Assembly: GCF_026151205.1 (NCBI RefSeq)
Contig: NC_087074.1
Span: 10,015,226 to 10,079,225, forward strand
DNA from: Bolinopsis microptera
Taxonomy: Eukaryota; Ctenophora; Tentaculata; Lobata; Bolinopsidae
DNA length: 64,000 bases
Direction: 5' to 3'
A program made the position numbers and the translations under genes. Below are positions 1 to 12,900 of the stretch, one piece after another; the first letter of the stretch is position 1, and the number at the start of each line of letters is the position of its first letter. Under the pieces are notes generated by a model that did no database searches, had not been told where the DNA came from, and worked only from the letters and a program-made list of their open reading frames with translations.

Positions 1-2470
1 GTCAAGTATCTAGAGCCAGTGCACACCTTTATGAGTGCAGACTCATTCCACCATAAAGTAGAGTTGTCCATTAAACAATCAGGTCAACTTCATGATTATT
101 TAAGGACTTTGTTCAGGCAGTTGAACAGGTGGGTACTGCGATAAGCATGAACTGCACAGACTTTGAAACGTGGCCAAGGTCCTACGGAACAAGCAACTAA
201 AAAACTAAAGATGTTAAAGTTGTAAGTTTCCAGCGTGGGTTTGTAGAAATGGAATGGAAAACAAATCATGACGAGGTTTCCCTTCATTTCACTCCATTTC
301 TCAGACAAAAAGACGAGAGACTCATTTCCATAGGTTGAAAAATAGCTTTCGCCCAGGAAGAGCCCCGGGGGATAGCTACTCCCAAAAAACAAGACATTAT
401 ATACGTAAACTGTGCAGGCTTATGGCCCCGAGTAGTAGGGTATTCTGGATGAACTTGCCTGATTGTACAGATATAACAGATCTTAATCGAGTGTTTGACT
501 AAAAATCATCTATTTCTTGTATTATTTACCATTTATTTATGTACAACAATTATGTTACATTTTTATACGCTTGTTTTTCTTTGCCTCGCGTTACGATATC
601 AATAATTCGCAAATCATTGGTCTTTATGAAGAAAGCCTCATCTGAGTTCTTAATTTAATTTCTAAAGAAAGAAAATTATTTATTATTATCCCGTACTTTC
701 ACCAATCAACTCTTCGTTGAAATGCTGGTAGAATTCCGACTATTTTTTAATCCGCTGGGGAGAAGGGAGTGTTTTCGTGTTCTTAAACCACCACCAATCA
801 ATTTGTCGTAAAATTCTAGGTCAGAATGATCGCAGATAAAGTTCCCACTAATGTGGCTGTACTTAAGCACTTTTCTCAGAAAACGAAATGTTTAAATTTT
901 CTATTTCAGCGTGTCCCCTATTTACAACTAATGTTTCATCACAACAGTTTTAGGCTAATTTTTCGTTTTACTTTCGATGACCAATGGTTTGAACGGGTCA
1001 TTTTCATCAGAACATGGAGCTTTTGCTGATGTGGCTGTACTTAAGCACTTTTCTCAGAAAACGAATTTTCAAATTTTCTATTTCAGCGTGTCCCCTATTT
1101 ACAACCAATGTTTCATCACAACAGTTTTAGGCTAATTTTTTGTTTTACTTTCGATGACCAATGGTTTGAACGGGTCATTTTCATCAGAACATGTAGTATT
1201 TGCCGATGTGACTGTACTTAAGCACTTTTCTAAGAAATTCAAACTATAATTTGTGATTTTGAGGCACTTTCCGAGAAGTTAGGATGATGAAACCTTGTCA
1301 GAAGTCTCAAAAGTCGACAAAGTACCTTAGAAACATAGTGGGTGCAGTTTAAATTGGACAGTAGCTAGCCCAGAGCAATTACGGAATTGAAATCTTTAAC
1401 CTCAATTTGCACAAAATGAACCTTGTGTTACTTAAGCACTTTTGTCAGAAAACGGCAGTATACAGCAGACGAACCGCAAGCGAAGAACGGAAGATATCAA
1501 TCGCAACCTCCAATATAATACCAATCATCTAAATGTAAATTGTAAAACAAAGATGATATCAAAGGAAATCATGATATTGCTATGTGTACTGAATAGGCAT
1601 TGTTTTTTATTTAGTATGCGAAGGAGGTTTCATTTGACAGTTCATTTCATCCACTTGACAAGTTATTGTGAAAAAGTTTCAGAAATGGTACTCGACCTAC
1701 CTGGGTTCCAAGCGACAGTGTCTGCATTCTTCAAATATACACATCTGATAATCTGATGTGAATAAACAGAGTTACAATATGTTCTAAAGTCTACATAGTA
1801 GCAATCTAGAGTGAACTGTCGTATATTTAGTTATTCATGAGCCATATTTTTCATTAGTTGATTAAATTGTTGATCCTCTTCTTGATTGTAGATGACTAAG
1901 AAGTGGCTATTTCTCAACCATCCCTTAGTCATCGAGTAAAGATGAGAAACAACAATAAAATTAACAGTTTCAATTTTTGTTAAAAACGTTCTTAAGTTAC
2001 AGTTATTTAAGGTTACAAATTATATCCCAAATAATATTAACAGATCATAAATGCTCCTCAAAATAACCTTTATCAACTTTACTAATAATCTTCACCAAAT
2101 ACGTCTAATAACGCCCTTTTAATTCTTAAAAATCCCTTTAAATTCTCAAAATAATTGCTATCAAATTCCACGAACTTTAGTCGAGAATTCGAAAAAACAT
2201 TTTTATAAAAATTTTCTTTAGGATGCTCGACTAATGTTCGCTTTTAAGCCTCACGAGACTCCGTAAGGATAACTGCGGTAATAATTGAAAATACCCCGAC
2301 AAATGCAGTCTTATAATAATTGCAGACAATCACGTACATGGCTGTTTAGCAATTTCTGGTTGTTCTGGTGTCGGAAGAGGGGTGGTATTCCTGTCTACTT
2401 GATCTCCTTATATGGGCATCACGTGTGCAACATAACTTACTGTCTGTTCTTAATCATTAAATCGTTCCAG
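1..2470. other. No gene recognised; upstream region or intron of the first TSP1 gene
   Basis: I see no convincing exon, RNA gene or transposon end here. The exon at 2471 begins in mid-codon, so at least one coding exon must lie upstream, either unrecognised here or before the window. The only structure seen is a short tandem repeat near 851-1240. Open frames in this stretch have no recognisable domains and look like chance in AT-rich DNA. Confidence 0.5.
851..1240. repeat. 178-bp tandem repeat, about 2.2 copies
   Basis: A block starting ATGTGGCTGTACTTAAGCAC at 851 recurs at 1029 and again, more diverged and truncated, at 1206. Copies 1 and 2 are nearly identical across the full 177-178 bp. 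A short fragment of the same motif (TTACTTAAGCACTTTTGTCA) appears once more near 1430. No coding meaning is evident. Confidence 0.85.
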
Positions 2471-2561
2471 GAAACGGCCACGAAGAAGAAGTACAGTCCC
2501 AGTGGAGTAGATGGGGACCTTGCTCGGTGTCATGTGGAGTGGGAATTCGAACTAGAGTCAT
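2471..2561 (+). CDS. Exon: N-terminal half of TSP1 domain
   Basis: Acceptor TTCCAG at 2465-2470 and donor AT|GTGAGT at 2562. It begins with two bases completing a codon, and its frame then holds the W..W..CS.SCG.G...R.R signature. It needs an upstream exon ending in phase 1. Confidence 0.8.
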
Positions 2562-5500
2562 GTGAGTAACTGTAATCAGTAATCATCACTGCTATTTCAC
2601 TGGTGTAATCTCAGTCACAGACTGTATTCACTGCTGGCAACCATCCCACTGACTTAGACAGACTCTTATCACTCTGGCTGCTGCCCTAGACCGACTTAAA
2701 TTATTGAAATAAGAGCTTTACAGCAGTTGACGGCATAAATGTATTGAACCCAACCATACCTTTTTGTCGTTGTGGTGACAACTGGTGACGGCCAAGTTAA
2801 TAGTTAATAGTTAATCCCAGTACCTGGAACCTTGGGGTGGTAGTCAGCTTCTTGACGTGATGGAACCTTACTTACTGCGGCATTAAACCTCAGTAACCGC
2901 CACTCTAATTACTATTACTAGCCAACTTGACATTCAGACAATGTTACTATAAGGATGGATCTGGTCCAAATTTTAAATTACAGATTTGACTATTATATGA
3001 CGCACTTCTTCACCACCAAATAATGGTATTTTAATGAAAAGCTCGCTGTTCATTGCCACGTTGAGGGTAAAGTACAGGTGACAACCTGCTCCCTCTAGAT
3101 TACAGGATGACGTATTGGGGCACGTGTCAAGGTGGAGACAGTTTAATGTTTATCTGTTATATAGTGGCCTGTAACAAGGGGCCTGTAACAAGGGACCTGT
3201 AACAAGGGACCTGTAACAAGGGGCCTGTAACAAGGGGCCTGTAACAAGGGGCCTGTAACAAGGGACCTGTAACAAGGGACCTGTAACAAGGGACCTGTAA
3301 CAAGGGACCTGTAACAAGGGACCTGTAACAAGGGACCTGTAACCAGGGACCTGTAACAAGGGACCTGTAACCAGGGACCTGTAACAAGGGACCTGTAACA
3401 AGGGACCTGTAACAAGGGGCCTGTAACAAGGGGCCTGTAACAAGGGACCTGTAACAAGGGACCTGTAACAAGGGACCTGTAACAAGGGACCTGTAACAAG
3501 GGGCCTGTAACAAGGAGCCTGTAACAAGGGACCTGTAACAAGGGGCCTGGAACAAGGGGCCTGAAACAAGGGACCGTATTAATAATGTAGATACTCTTGG
3601 TCGCCTTAAGAATCCGTCCTCTCTTCTCCGCCCATTCAGATGGTAATATTCATGAGTTGGGTTGACCAAGCAATTAGGTCACAGTATTTCCCCTTGACAT
3701 ACCGGTCCACCGGAGTAAGACCATTCCGTCTCAGATATCACATTAGTTACGCCACTTACAGGGACAGACCCCGTTTTGCTTCACTCAACCTTTGGAATGT
3801 AAATATTTTCAACCTACAGTGTCTTCCGAAAAACGGACATTTCCTGTTTCCAAATACCAGACATAAAAACTGACCCTGTCGTACGGAAACGTCTGCCTAA
3901 ATTTGACATGACCAGTAAAATGTAAACTGACTCCACATGTTTACACTGATAATCACGGATTCCTGGGATTCCTCCCTGCAACCCTTGCACAGACTATACG
4001 CCTCGTCATTTAGTACCTATTAGGATTCGGCATTCTGAGGGATCAATACTCTAAATGTAGGTAACTTTTAAAAGTAGCAGCCTTGTGCTAGATGTTAGGG
4101 AGTCTGCTTGGGGCACTTCAGGGTATAGCATTTCATTCAAATCGGGTGTTTCATTTGATTTGGGTTTTTAGGGCGCGTGCCTTTTTCTTCGAATCTAAAC
4201 AAATTATTCCGGCTAAATCTATTTTACAATCAGCATTTATTTGACAAAAGCCGGGCTTATGACTGTAAATGAAACGGGAATTATTTACGAATGACGTTAT
4301 TTTCAAGACTGTTTTTATATCCGCCCCTGAGAATCTAACCCAAATGAATTTCGAATACATTCATAATGACAAAATTGCAGCAGTTTTATGTAAAAAACTA
4401 CAAAACTGCTGGAAAAGTTTAAAGCAGAAACTTTGTCTCTAACATATTTCGGACATTTGGTGTAAGTTTTAGTAGACACAATATCGCGTATCAACAAGTC
4501 TGACTTTTCAAATAAATACATTTTTAGTCTCCAAAATCAAATTTGACCGGATCTTCTACCTAAAATCTTGACACTTTGTTCAAAAATAGACAGTTATTTG
4601 ATGCAGTTACTTTAGCTCACCTGTATTATTGTAACCAATCAGAGCGCTACAGTCTTACTCCTGACATAAACCGACCAATCAACGTACCTTACTTTTACTC
4701 CTCAATAACTTAATAGAACCTACCCATCAAAGCTGTAATTACAAAAAGTAACCCTCGTGATAACACTCCCTCCTTCCCAGGTTACCATGCATTGATGGGG
4801 ACGAATGTGAGCGACAGGAGCAACCTTGTATCAAGAAATCTTCTTGTTCCGACAAAAATGGGTGAGTTATTTTTAACTTGATAATTTGGGGTGCTGCATC
4901 ACCTTTCATTCTTTAAAACACCATTAAACTTAATTGTTAAACTCTCCGCTGACAAGCAAGATTCTTTTCTTGATAATATATGGAATTGAATACGGTAGAA
5001 TTTCCCAGAGAATTTTCCAAAAAATTTGCCAAAGTATGCGATAGAGGGCAATAGGGGCATGTATGCTGTTTTAACGGTTAAAGCCCCTTTAAAACCATGT
5101 TGTAAAATACTTCAGAAGAAAATATGTTTCAAGTTGAGTTGTAAAAGAATGTTAATATAAATTACGAGCTGTCTCGTTAATGCTGGGGTAAATATTATTG
5201 AGTAAATATGAAATATTATTTTTATTTAAAAACAAATTGAACTGCACTGGTAAATATTATTTTTATCTTATTTAACAGTTTTGAAATTGAACTGTCACGT
5301 ATAGTACTGTCATGTATAGTACTGTCATGTATAGTACTGTCATGCATAGTACTGTCATGGAAGTCGTCATCGTACTGTCATGGAAGTCGGAACATATGAC
5401 AAACTTTAAGTTTCATGCTATGAAGGGAATATTTAGGTTATACCTACAAAATAGTATTGAATAAATGTTACAGTAAAAATTAACTGATAGATTTAATAAC

Positions 5501-6420
5501 TAGAACGTTATTTTTATTTAACAAACTAGGCACTGTCACATGCCTTATTATTTAAAAAAAGTTGTCAACAAGGGACAGTATAAACAGCGCCCATAATCTT
5601 CCACTATAAACTATGTAATACTTAAGGTCAAAACTTCATCTACTTAGTAAATACTATATTTATTTAACAGTTTAGAGTTTAAACTGCATTGCCATGTACA
5701 GGGCAAACTATAAGTTTCGTACTATGTAAAATATGTTAATATAACATTGAAAATCGAACGATAACTTAGTATTTAATAGTTATATAAACGTTATAATACG
5801 ACAAGGGGACACTAAAAGTTTATTTACTGAATTCCATAATCTTAGTCTGTCTCTACTCAGTATTCATTGTATTAAAACATAATCAACTCTCTGAGCAGTC
5901 ATGAATGACGGCGTAGATTCCATAAATTCTGTAAATCATTCAATAAGCGATCATCACTATGTTATGAGATACCTTTACAATGTTAAAGTTATAAGTTAAC
6001 CCTATAACAAATCAATATCCTTAACTGTTTAACAGTCTGTTTAACTGAATAGCATAATATTATTTAATATATTAATCATAATGATTACGTCCATATCTAC
6101 CATCTGCATAATATGTCTAGCAGTATATTACGAACTTTACGACACAGTCGGCAACTACTGACCGATCAATATATTACAAAATATGTAACAAACAATTATG
6201 CCTTAAATCGTTATTGCACTTTACATTTTAACATTTTACCGACATCATATCGGACTCTCAATAATGCGGGTGCGATTGTATTCCACATCATTCCTTAATA
6301 AAATCACGATTCAACAAATAATTGAGTTTATCTACCAGCTTTATCAGGGCACCAGAATCTCCACAAAGTCGTCCAGAACCGTCCCAGGACAATCCTGTGA
6401 TAAATAGATTAAATAATTGA
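2471..6420 (+). CDS. Thrombospondin type 1 domain protein, 3' part (exons 2471-2561, 4781-4861, putative 6348-6420)
   Basis: Two exons with good AG/GT borders encode a complete TSP1 domain. The first gives a Glu-rich lead-in and QWSRWGPCSVSCGVGIRTRV; the second continues LPCIDGDECERQ and closes with the CxxxxxxC pattern typical of the fold. Phases agree: exon one ends with AT, completed by G at 4781. The second exon ends in phase 2. A compatible short open exon at 6348-6420 would add about 23 Pro/Gln/Asn-rich residues and a TGA. TSP1 domains are extracellular and bind matrix or receptors. The 5' end is missing. Alternatively the first two exons splice directly to the phase-2 exon at 10979 of the next gene, making both one locus with two promoters. 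Confidence 0.6.
3166..3575. repeat. 14-bp minisatellite, about 29 copies
   Basis: Unit GG(G/A)CCTGTAACAAG repeated head to tail, with G/A variation at one position and occasional AACCAG variants. It lies in the intron between the two TSP1 exons. Because 14 is not a multiple of 3, all three minus-strand frames read through it as a Leu-Gln-Val/Ala-Pro-Cys-Tyr-Arg type repeat; these frames are a by-product of the repeat, not genes. Confidence 0.97.
4781..4861 (+). CDS. Exon: C-terminal half of TSP1 domain
   Basis: Acceptor TCCTTCCCAG, donor GG|GTGAGT. Codes for the cysteine-rich end of the TSP1 domain (LPCIDGDECERQEQPC, then KKSSC). Phase 2 out. Confidence 0.8.
5290..5390. repeat. Short 15-bp tandem repeat
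   Basis: Unit close to TGTCATGTATAGTACTG repeated about four times at 15-bp spacing and then degenerating into CGTACTGTCATGGAAGTC copies. Intronic. Confidence 0.8.
6348..6420 (+). CDS. Putative terminal exon of the first TSP1 gene
   Basis: Acceptor TTTATCAG followed by one base completing the phase-2 codon, then an open frame APESPQSRPEPSQDNPV and six further residues before TGA. It is less AT-rich than its surroundings and phase-compatible with the exon at 4781-4861. There is no domain match, so support is only frame, composition and position, 480 bp before the next gene's start codon. Confidence 0.4.
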
Positions 6421-6901
6421 GTTATTGGAAGGGTTAACCCGACCTGAATCCCACCCTTCGTCCTGGACCTGTTTTCATGAAATCCAAGAATTCATCCGAC
6501 AAAAGTACATCTAATCTGATTCGAGTGAACGAATAGTAAAGAGGTTTTATTTCAAAGTGCATGACACGACATGATCCAATTACTGTCCTTCTAATAATAT
6601 GATACATTTGACAAATTTGGAAATTCTTCTGCATCTCCTGATCAGTTCACTCTTACATCACCCCCTTGCACCGTCGTCTGATTTCAGTGTTTTTTGAGTT
6701 ACTGTCAAGAGCTGAACAGTTACCGGGACTGTGAAGTCATTACTGTCATAAGTGAACCCAGTCAGACAGATTATTTCCGTATTTTAGGACATTACGGAGT
6801 TCAGTTCTACTAGGTCATCACTCATCAAGATACTTGGCGGTTAGTCTCCTCTACCTCACCACTCCTCTCCATTTTCCTCTCCATTTTACTCACTATTCAA
6901 C
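6421..6901 (+). promoter_or_regulatory. Intergenic/promoter and 5' UTR of the large multidomain gene
   Basis: About 480 bp separate the putative stop at 6420 from the ATG at 6902. The last 60 bases are pyrimidine-rich (CTCC/CTCT runs), as in many 5' leaders, and the start context is TTCAACATGA. No clear TATA box was found. If both loci are one gene, this is an internal promoter. Confidence 0.4.
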
Positions 6902-6960
6902 ATGATTGTGTTGCTCGCTCTGCTGAACATCGTTACTCGCACTCTGTCTCAGCAGCCAAG
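6902..6960 (+). CDS. Exon 1: start codon and signal peptide
   Basis: Encodes MIVLLALLNIVTRTLSQQP plus two bases of the next codon; donor AG|GTAATT. The hydrophobic stretch followed by a small polar region is a typical short signal peptide, probably cleaved near the Leu-Ser-Gln. Phase 2 out matches the phase-2 acceptor at 10979. Confidence 0.7.
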
Positions 6961-9900
6961 GTAATTTGTATTATTCTTCTTTCGATTATGGTTTTTCCAG
7001 AGGTGGTGAATTTTCAGATCGTTTTTTATTTGTAGCTGGTAAAGTACAAAATTGAAATAATTTGCATTGCCTCTGTGCATGTAGCAGTATCCGCCAAACT
7101 TTACCTTCCAGTTCCCACGTGTAAGTCTGGCAATGTACCCTACTAGGCCACTAGACCACGTATGTAGTCTGCCCTGCTAGGCCACTAGACCACGTATGTA
7201 GTCTGCCCTGCGAGGCCACTAGACCACGTATGTAGTCTGCCCTACTAGGCCACTAGACCACGTATGTAGTCTGCCCTACTAGGCCACTAGACCACGTATG
7301 TAGTCTGCCCTACTAGGCCACTAGACCACGTATGTAGTCTGCCCTGCTAGGCCACTAGACCACGTATGTAGTCTGCCCTGCTAGGCCACTAGACCACGTA
7401 TGTAGTCTGCCCTGCTAGGCCACTAGACCACGTATGTAGTCTGCCCTGCTAGGCCACTAGACCACGTATGTAGTCTGCCCTGCTAGGCCACTAGACCACG
7501 TATGTAGTCTGCCCTACTAGGCCACTAGACCACGTATGTAGTCTGCCCTACTAGGCCACTAGACCACGTATGTAGTCTGCCCTGCTAGGCCACTAGACCA
7601 CGTATGTAGTCTGCCCTGCTAGGCCACTAGACCACGTATGTAGTCTGCCCTGCTAGGCCACTAGACCACGTATGTAGTCTGCCCTGCTAGGCCACTAGAC
7701 CACGTATGTAGTCTGCCCTGCTACGCCACTAGACCACGTATGTAGTCTGCCCTACTAGGTCACTAGACCACGTATGTAGTCTGCCCTGCTAGGCCACTCG
7801 GCCAGGCTCCCATTGTCCACTAGAATACACAAATTTTGGTTTGATTCAGGTTTCGTCTGCTTTGGACTAAGTTGATTTGGCAACAATTTGTCACACCCCC
7901 GCCTTACCCTTTTCTGTTGATAAAATTGTAAAAATATTGCAAAAATTCTAATTTCCGGTGGCCGGGGTTCAGTCGTTTCCTATCTTTCCACTCATATAAT
8001 TGTTTTACGATATCTCAACTGAGATAGCTCAGTCTGCAGATTTTATCAGCAGAGATCAGCAATCTGTTAGAAATAGTCAGATTCCATCTAGAGTTGATCT
8101 GAAAAGGACACCGTCGTATCATTAGCTAAACTTCTGGCCTGAAGATAAATCAAGAACAATCGTTCTAACTTTGCTGTAACCCTACCCTTCGAGACACCTA
8201 TCTTCATTTTTAAGACACGAAGTCCGGATTTTCTAGACCAATCCACGCTATTTCACGCCTCTTTGTGAATTTAACACAAGTTTCGGTCTGATCTCGATCT
8301 TAATTATTGTTGTAAATAACTGATTAAAAGTGATCTGATAACTGATTGACAGATAACGATCGGTGATGATCGAGCCATGAATAAGTGTTACAACTTTAAT
8401 TAGATAATCTCTCTTCGTGACTGTAACTCCCTGGTTCGATCATTCTCAATTCTCTGATAAACCTAATGTATTACATCGTGCAGCTGTCTCGATATTATGT
8501 GTGAGAGTACAGTCTAAAGTATGATTGAAGCTTTCCGCCGTACCCCACATCAGTGGCCACGTCTGCGGCAAACTTGACCAACAAACTTACCAAATCTGCA
8601 AGTTTTGCTGATCTGTTAGAACTGCAGACAGGAGGCGACACTAGGCTGCCTTCGTGAGGGGTCTCCTTATTCCTTGTTGCCCCCTCTAGCTCTGTTTCAC
8701 GTCACACAGATTTACTGATAGAGTGATAGGAGGGTGGGACCTAAGGGTGGAAGCTTGTTATCAGGATATTTTATGTGCGGTTATTTTATTATTGATTACA
8801 GATTGCATATTATCGTGACTGTTTGTTAATTCATGTCAACTTGACACATAAAATAATAAAATATTTGGGCGTGTGCCGTTGCGGGAGTACTTGCGGGAGT
8901 ACTTGAAGATATTTAGGTGACTTATTATTAGTTTAACGGGCGGGATTCGTTTTAATATCACAATGTTTCCTAAAATATGTTAGAGCAGATAAAGTTTAAT
9001 ATATAATTATAAATAATAATTCCTAAACAAGGTGACTCCTCTACCCTCTACCCTCTTATCTGTCTGTATAGAGAGTTGTAACTATAAGACAAGGAATGCG
9101 GGCTCTTAATATAGCTACATCACGTAGTGCTCATGGCAACTGATCTCCATCGCACGTGCATATCCTGATAAAAGTTCAGTCCGTTTTCCTGGTAGTTGAG
9201 CGGAGAAGGGCCAGGGGGAGGGTTACGGCGGTTAAGTACAAAGTTTCATGGATACTTCGCTCTACTTAGTGGACTTCTTAGGGGAAACTACCATTCATGC
9301 ATTTTTTTGAGGAATGGCTGAAGCCTTTCAGATTTCATCACATTTTTCAGAAACCTGTACTACCCCTTTTTCGAAATCCCAACGGTGGTGTAATATTTGC
9401 AATTTCCCTCCATTTTTTAGCTGATCATCCTCTTTTTGAAGGGCTTCTCCAGATCGTATAATGTCAGAACTGACATATGAAGTAAATGGACATGTACGAG
9501 ATAATAATTTGGATCGCATAGTTAAGATAATATGTGGAACCACCACTAACCAGTAATTTATCGGTTGAATGGCATCGGCTCAACTGGCTCTGATAAATTA
9601 AGAGGGGGGGGGGGGGGTCGTCATGAAAATTTTTTGGATATGATCTAAGGATTGTTTAGAAGAGATTGCCCGGGCAAAATTTTGAGATAGGCCTTGAAAA
9701 GTTTAAATTCGATTTTGAAAATTTTGGACCTTGAAAAATCGTCAAAAAACCAGGTCCAAGATTTTAACAATCGAATAAAATATAAAATTACTCATAAGCG
9801 TTGATCTTTGACCAGCAAAAGCTCGGCTACGAACAATATTTCCGATGGGATCAAAAGCAGCTGATAGATATAACTCCCTTCTATTCGGGAATCACACAGC

Positions 9901-12900
9901 AGTAAGTAGTAGGAGCATAATATGCTCGCTAACCGGTATTTGAAGATTTCAGAGGAGACCCCGGCCCCCTCCTGTCGGCTGTCTCCTGAAGATGTTCCAC
10001 ATTGTGTGGATGCGGGATCGTTGACCTATGACGTCAGTACAAGGGGGAGATGGGTTGGAAACTGATACTGATGTAATTTGTGGACACAATAGCTATGAAA
10101 AAACTTTATGATGGAGGGGGGAGGGGGTCTGGGAAGTTCTTGCTGACGTAATATGTGAACGGTCTCTTAGAACGGTCTCGAATAATTTCTCTGTGCAAAG
10201 TGGCCAACCTTTTTACTCATCTCTAACGCTTTTTTGTGAAATTGCGCAAAATATGACGGATTATTAAATCACATGCTGAATGCTCAGCTAAAACTTTAGT
10301 TATATATAATTTGCAACTCTAATTTGTTTGCTAGTTAGACAAATGTATGGCTCCTATATGTCTAGGTGTGTTTTATAAAAATGTGCTTAAACAACCGTTC
10401 AGTCAGACAAGATAGCAAGATCTTGTAAGATGTTGATGTTTTCCTTGACGCGAATATACTCCGATCAATAAGCCCTATCTAGATTTTAATTATGTAAATT
10501 AGGCAGACCCCGCATTATACTTTATAGTCCAATACTCACAACTCTGTGTATTGATAGTTTTAATTGAATAAATTAAAAAGTTCTATTGTGGAAAACATTT
10601 ATCTCCATTTTTTAAATGATTCCCGTGAAGAGCCATTGTTTACGGTGGTGGAGTGATTTTTATTTTCATTTTCAATTTATCGGTAAAAAAGAGGATGGTG
10701 GGATTTAAAAAATATAATTCATGCTCAATTATGCTTGTTCAAGTTACTGTTACACAGTATGTTTAATTTTATTAATGTTAAAACATCGCTTATATTCTAT
10801 TCTATCTGATGACTGTAATGTGCTCAGCAAATACTTCCTTATCTAGCACTTGAAACATCACAATTTAGAAATATTACTTTCCAAATCATTTCCCCGATTA
10901 ACTGATTAAGAGTAAGACTATCGCGCCAAAACAGCTTATGTTACAATGGAATTGTGATCTAAACATTTCTTTTTACAGCTACGGAGATTGGACAGAATGG
11001 AGCGGATGTGAGAATTGTATTCAGACCCGGGCACGGACCTGCGAACAACCCCACCTGTGTGGCTTCAAGGAGGAATCAGAAACTCGACAATGCTTAGAGT
11101 GCGAGCTTGACCCAGGTGAGCAGAGTATAATAGGCTTGTTGTGCGAGCTTGGTCTAGGTTAGCAGTTTGTTAGGGGTAGATTGTTGGGAAGTGTTAGGTT
11201 TAATTATAGATTTAGAACATTACAGTGATGTTGTCTGTAAGGGGAATTAGCTGTGGAATTGTGTGGCGAAAAGGTTTTGTTGCAGGGTCTGATAATTATC
11301 TTTATCTTGAAAGCGTCTGAATTTCTGGCCAATTTTAGGGATAAAGTGTTAACAAATTATTCCGAAGAAAGCCTCACGTCCGTTTCACTGAGTACCGTCT
11401 ACCAATTTCTCAATTGTGGTCTAGAATCTTCTAGAGCTTATCCAATACTACAGCCACAAATGGATAATCTTCATTTTCCTTAGTAACTGTTCATCTAACC
11501 ATGTTTGATATTTACAGCCTTACAGGTCACTGAAATCAAATCAAGTGTGTGGTCATAGAGTCAAATATCAAGTATCATGGTGAATTTTCTGGTTTTTTCC
11601 GAAACGACTTCCATCACGTGTGTAAATTTTGCATGTAAATATTATCACCCTGCGTGCTGCTGGTCCTATTTTAACCATCTGTACATTTTCATACATTGCA
11701 AATACATCATTATATGTAACGATCACGTGTGTAACGATCATTTAAAGTCACACTTGAGAAATCATGAGTTATTTGACCGGGGGTCCAGAACATTGATACG
11801 TGGCTAAAGTTATTATATTTCAATATAACAAATCCATTTTGACACGCTTTATTTAATTAAAAACAAACCTGTCACTGACTCGAACTGTATTTCCTCCGCC
11901 CCTCAAAATGTGTGTGTAACTTATCAAACTAAAATCGGATTTTTGTCCAACTTTACCGAATCTAATTTAACATATTTAATTCTGGAAATTAGGGATCTTT
12001 TTGATCCCATTACGAAAAGATTGAAAGTCATATTTATCGTATTTATGAAATGTAACAATAATGATTTTGTGCCCTTATAAATCGTTCTCTCGAAACATCT
12101 TTAAAGGACTTCTCCCTACCCTGTCAAATAATTTTTCCTGATAACACTTTCCCATCACGAGCATTTCACTTTACTAGAAATAAGGGACACACTCCACACG
12201 ATGTACTGTAATCCACGAGAATCAGTCCGCCCTCTCCTCCTCTCCTCCTCTCCTCCTCTCCTCCTCACCTGCTCTCTCTCTCTCTCTCTCCCTGGCCTCA
12301 CACTCACGCGCATATACTCGCACATATTAGCATAAATATTACAAAGGCAAATTAAACACTTGTAAATTCGATTTTTAACCATTTCAGCCGCTCAGTAACT
12401 GGGTATATAACTAGGTTAAGCTAATGGTATACACATAGGTCCCACCAGTAAATACATATCCCCGCCGACTAGTTCTTTTACACAGCCAGCCCCCAAACTC
12501 CTGCCGCTTTTGCCCCTGGTCTGTTAAAATCAGGTCGGGTTGGGACAGTAGACCCGAATTGTCTAGAAACTCTGTGCTAAATGTTATTAGAAACCGGGTT
12601 TTGTTCAGGGAATGAGGTGAAAATTAGATTTAGTATCAATTTACATGCTCCTTCTTTTATTACATTAGTTTTGAAGATTGCTCTTGGGTCGCCTGCAAAT
12701 GACCTGTCTGGACTCTGGTTCGAACACTCGTGAACCTTAACTCCTGTAATCTGGATCTCAACTAAATACCTTAACTCCTGTAATCTAGATCTCAACTAAA
12801 TACCTTAACTCCTGTAATCTGGATCTCAACTTAATACCTTAACTCCTGTAATCTGGATCTCAACTAAATACCTTAACTCCTGTAATCTGGATCTCAACTA

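Noticed and set aside
96..392. 98-codon minus-strand frame near the window start
   Set aside because: No domain, no splice or regulatory support; composition like flanking DNA.
3143..3669. Three overlapping minus-strand frames with Leu-Gln-Val-Pro-Cys-Tyr-Arg repeats
   Set aside because: They are translations of the 14-bp minisatellite in all three frames; no start context, no domain.
12700..12745. B-box-like GGTTCGAACACT
   Set aside because: No A box at the right distance and no cloverleaf; chance match.
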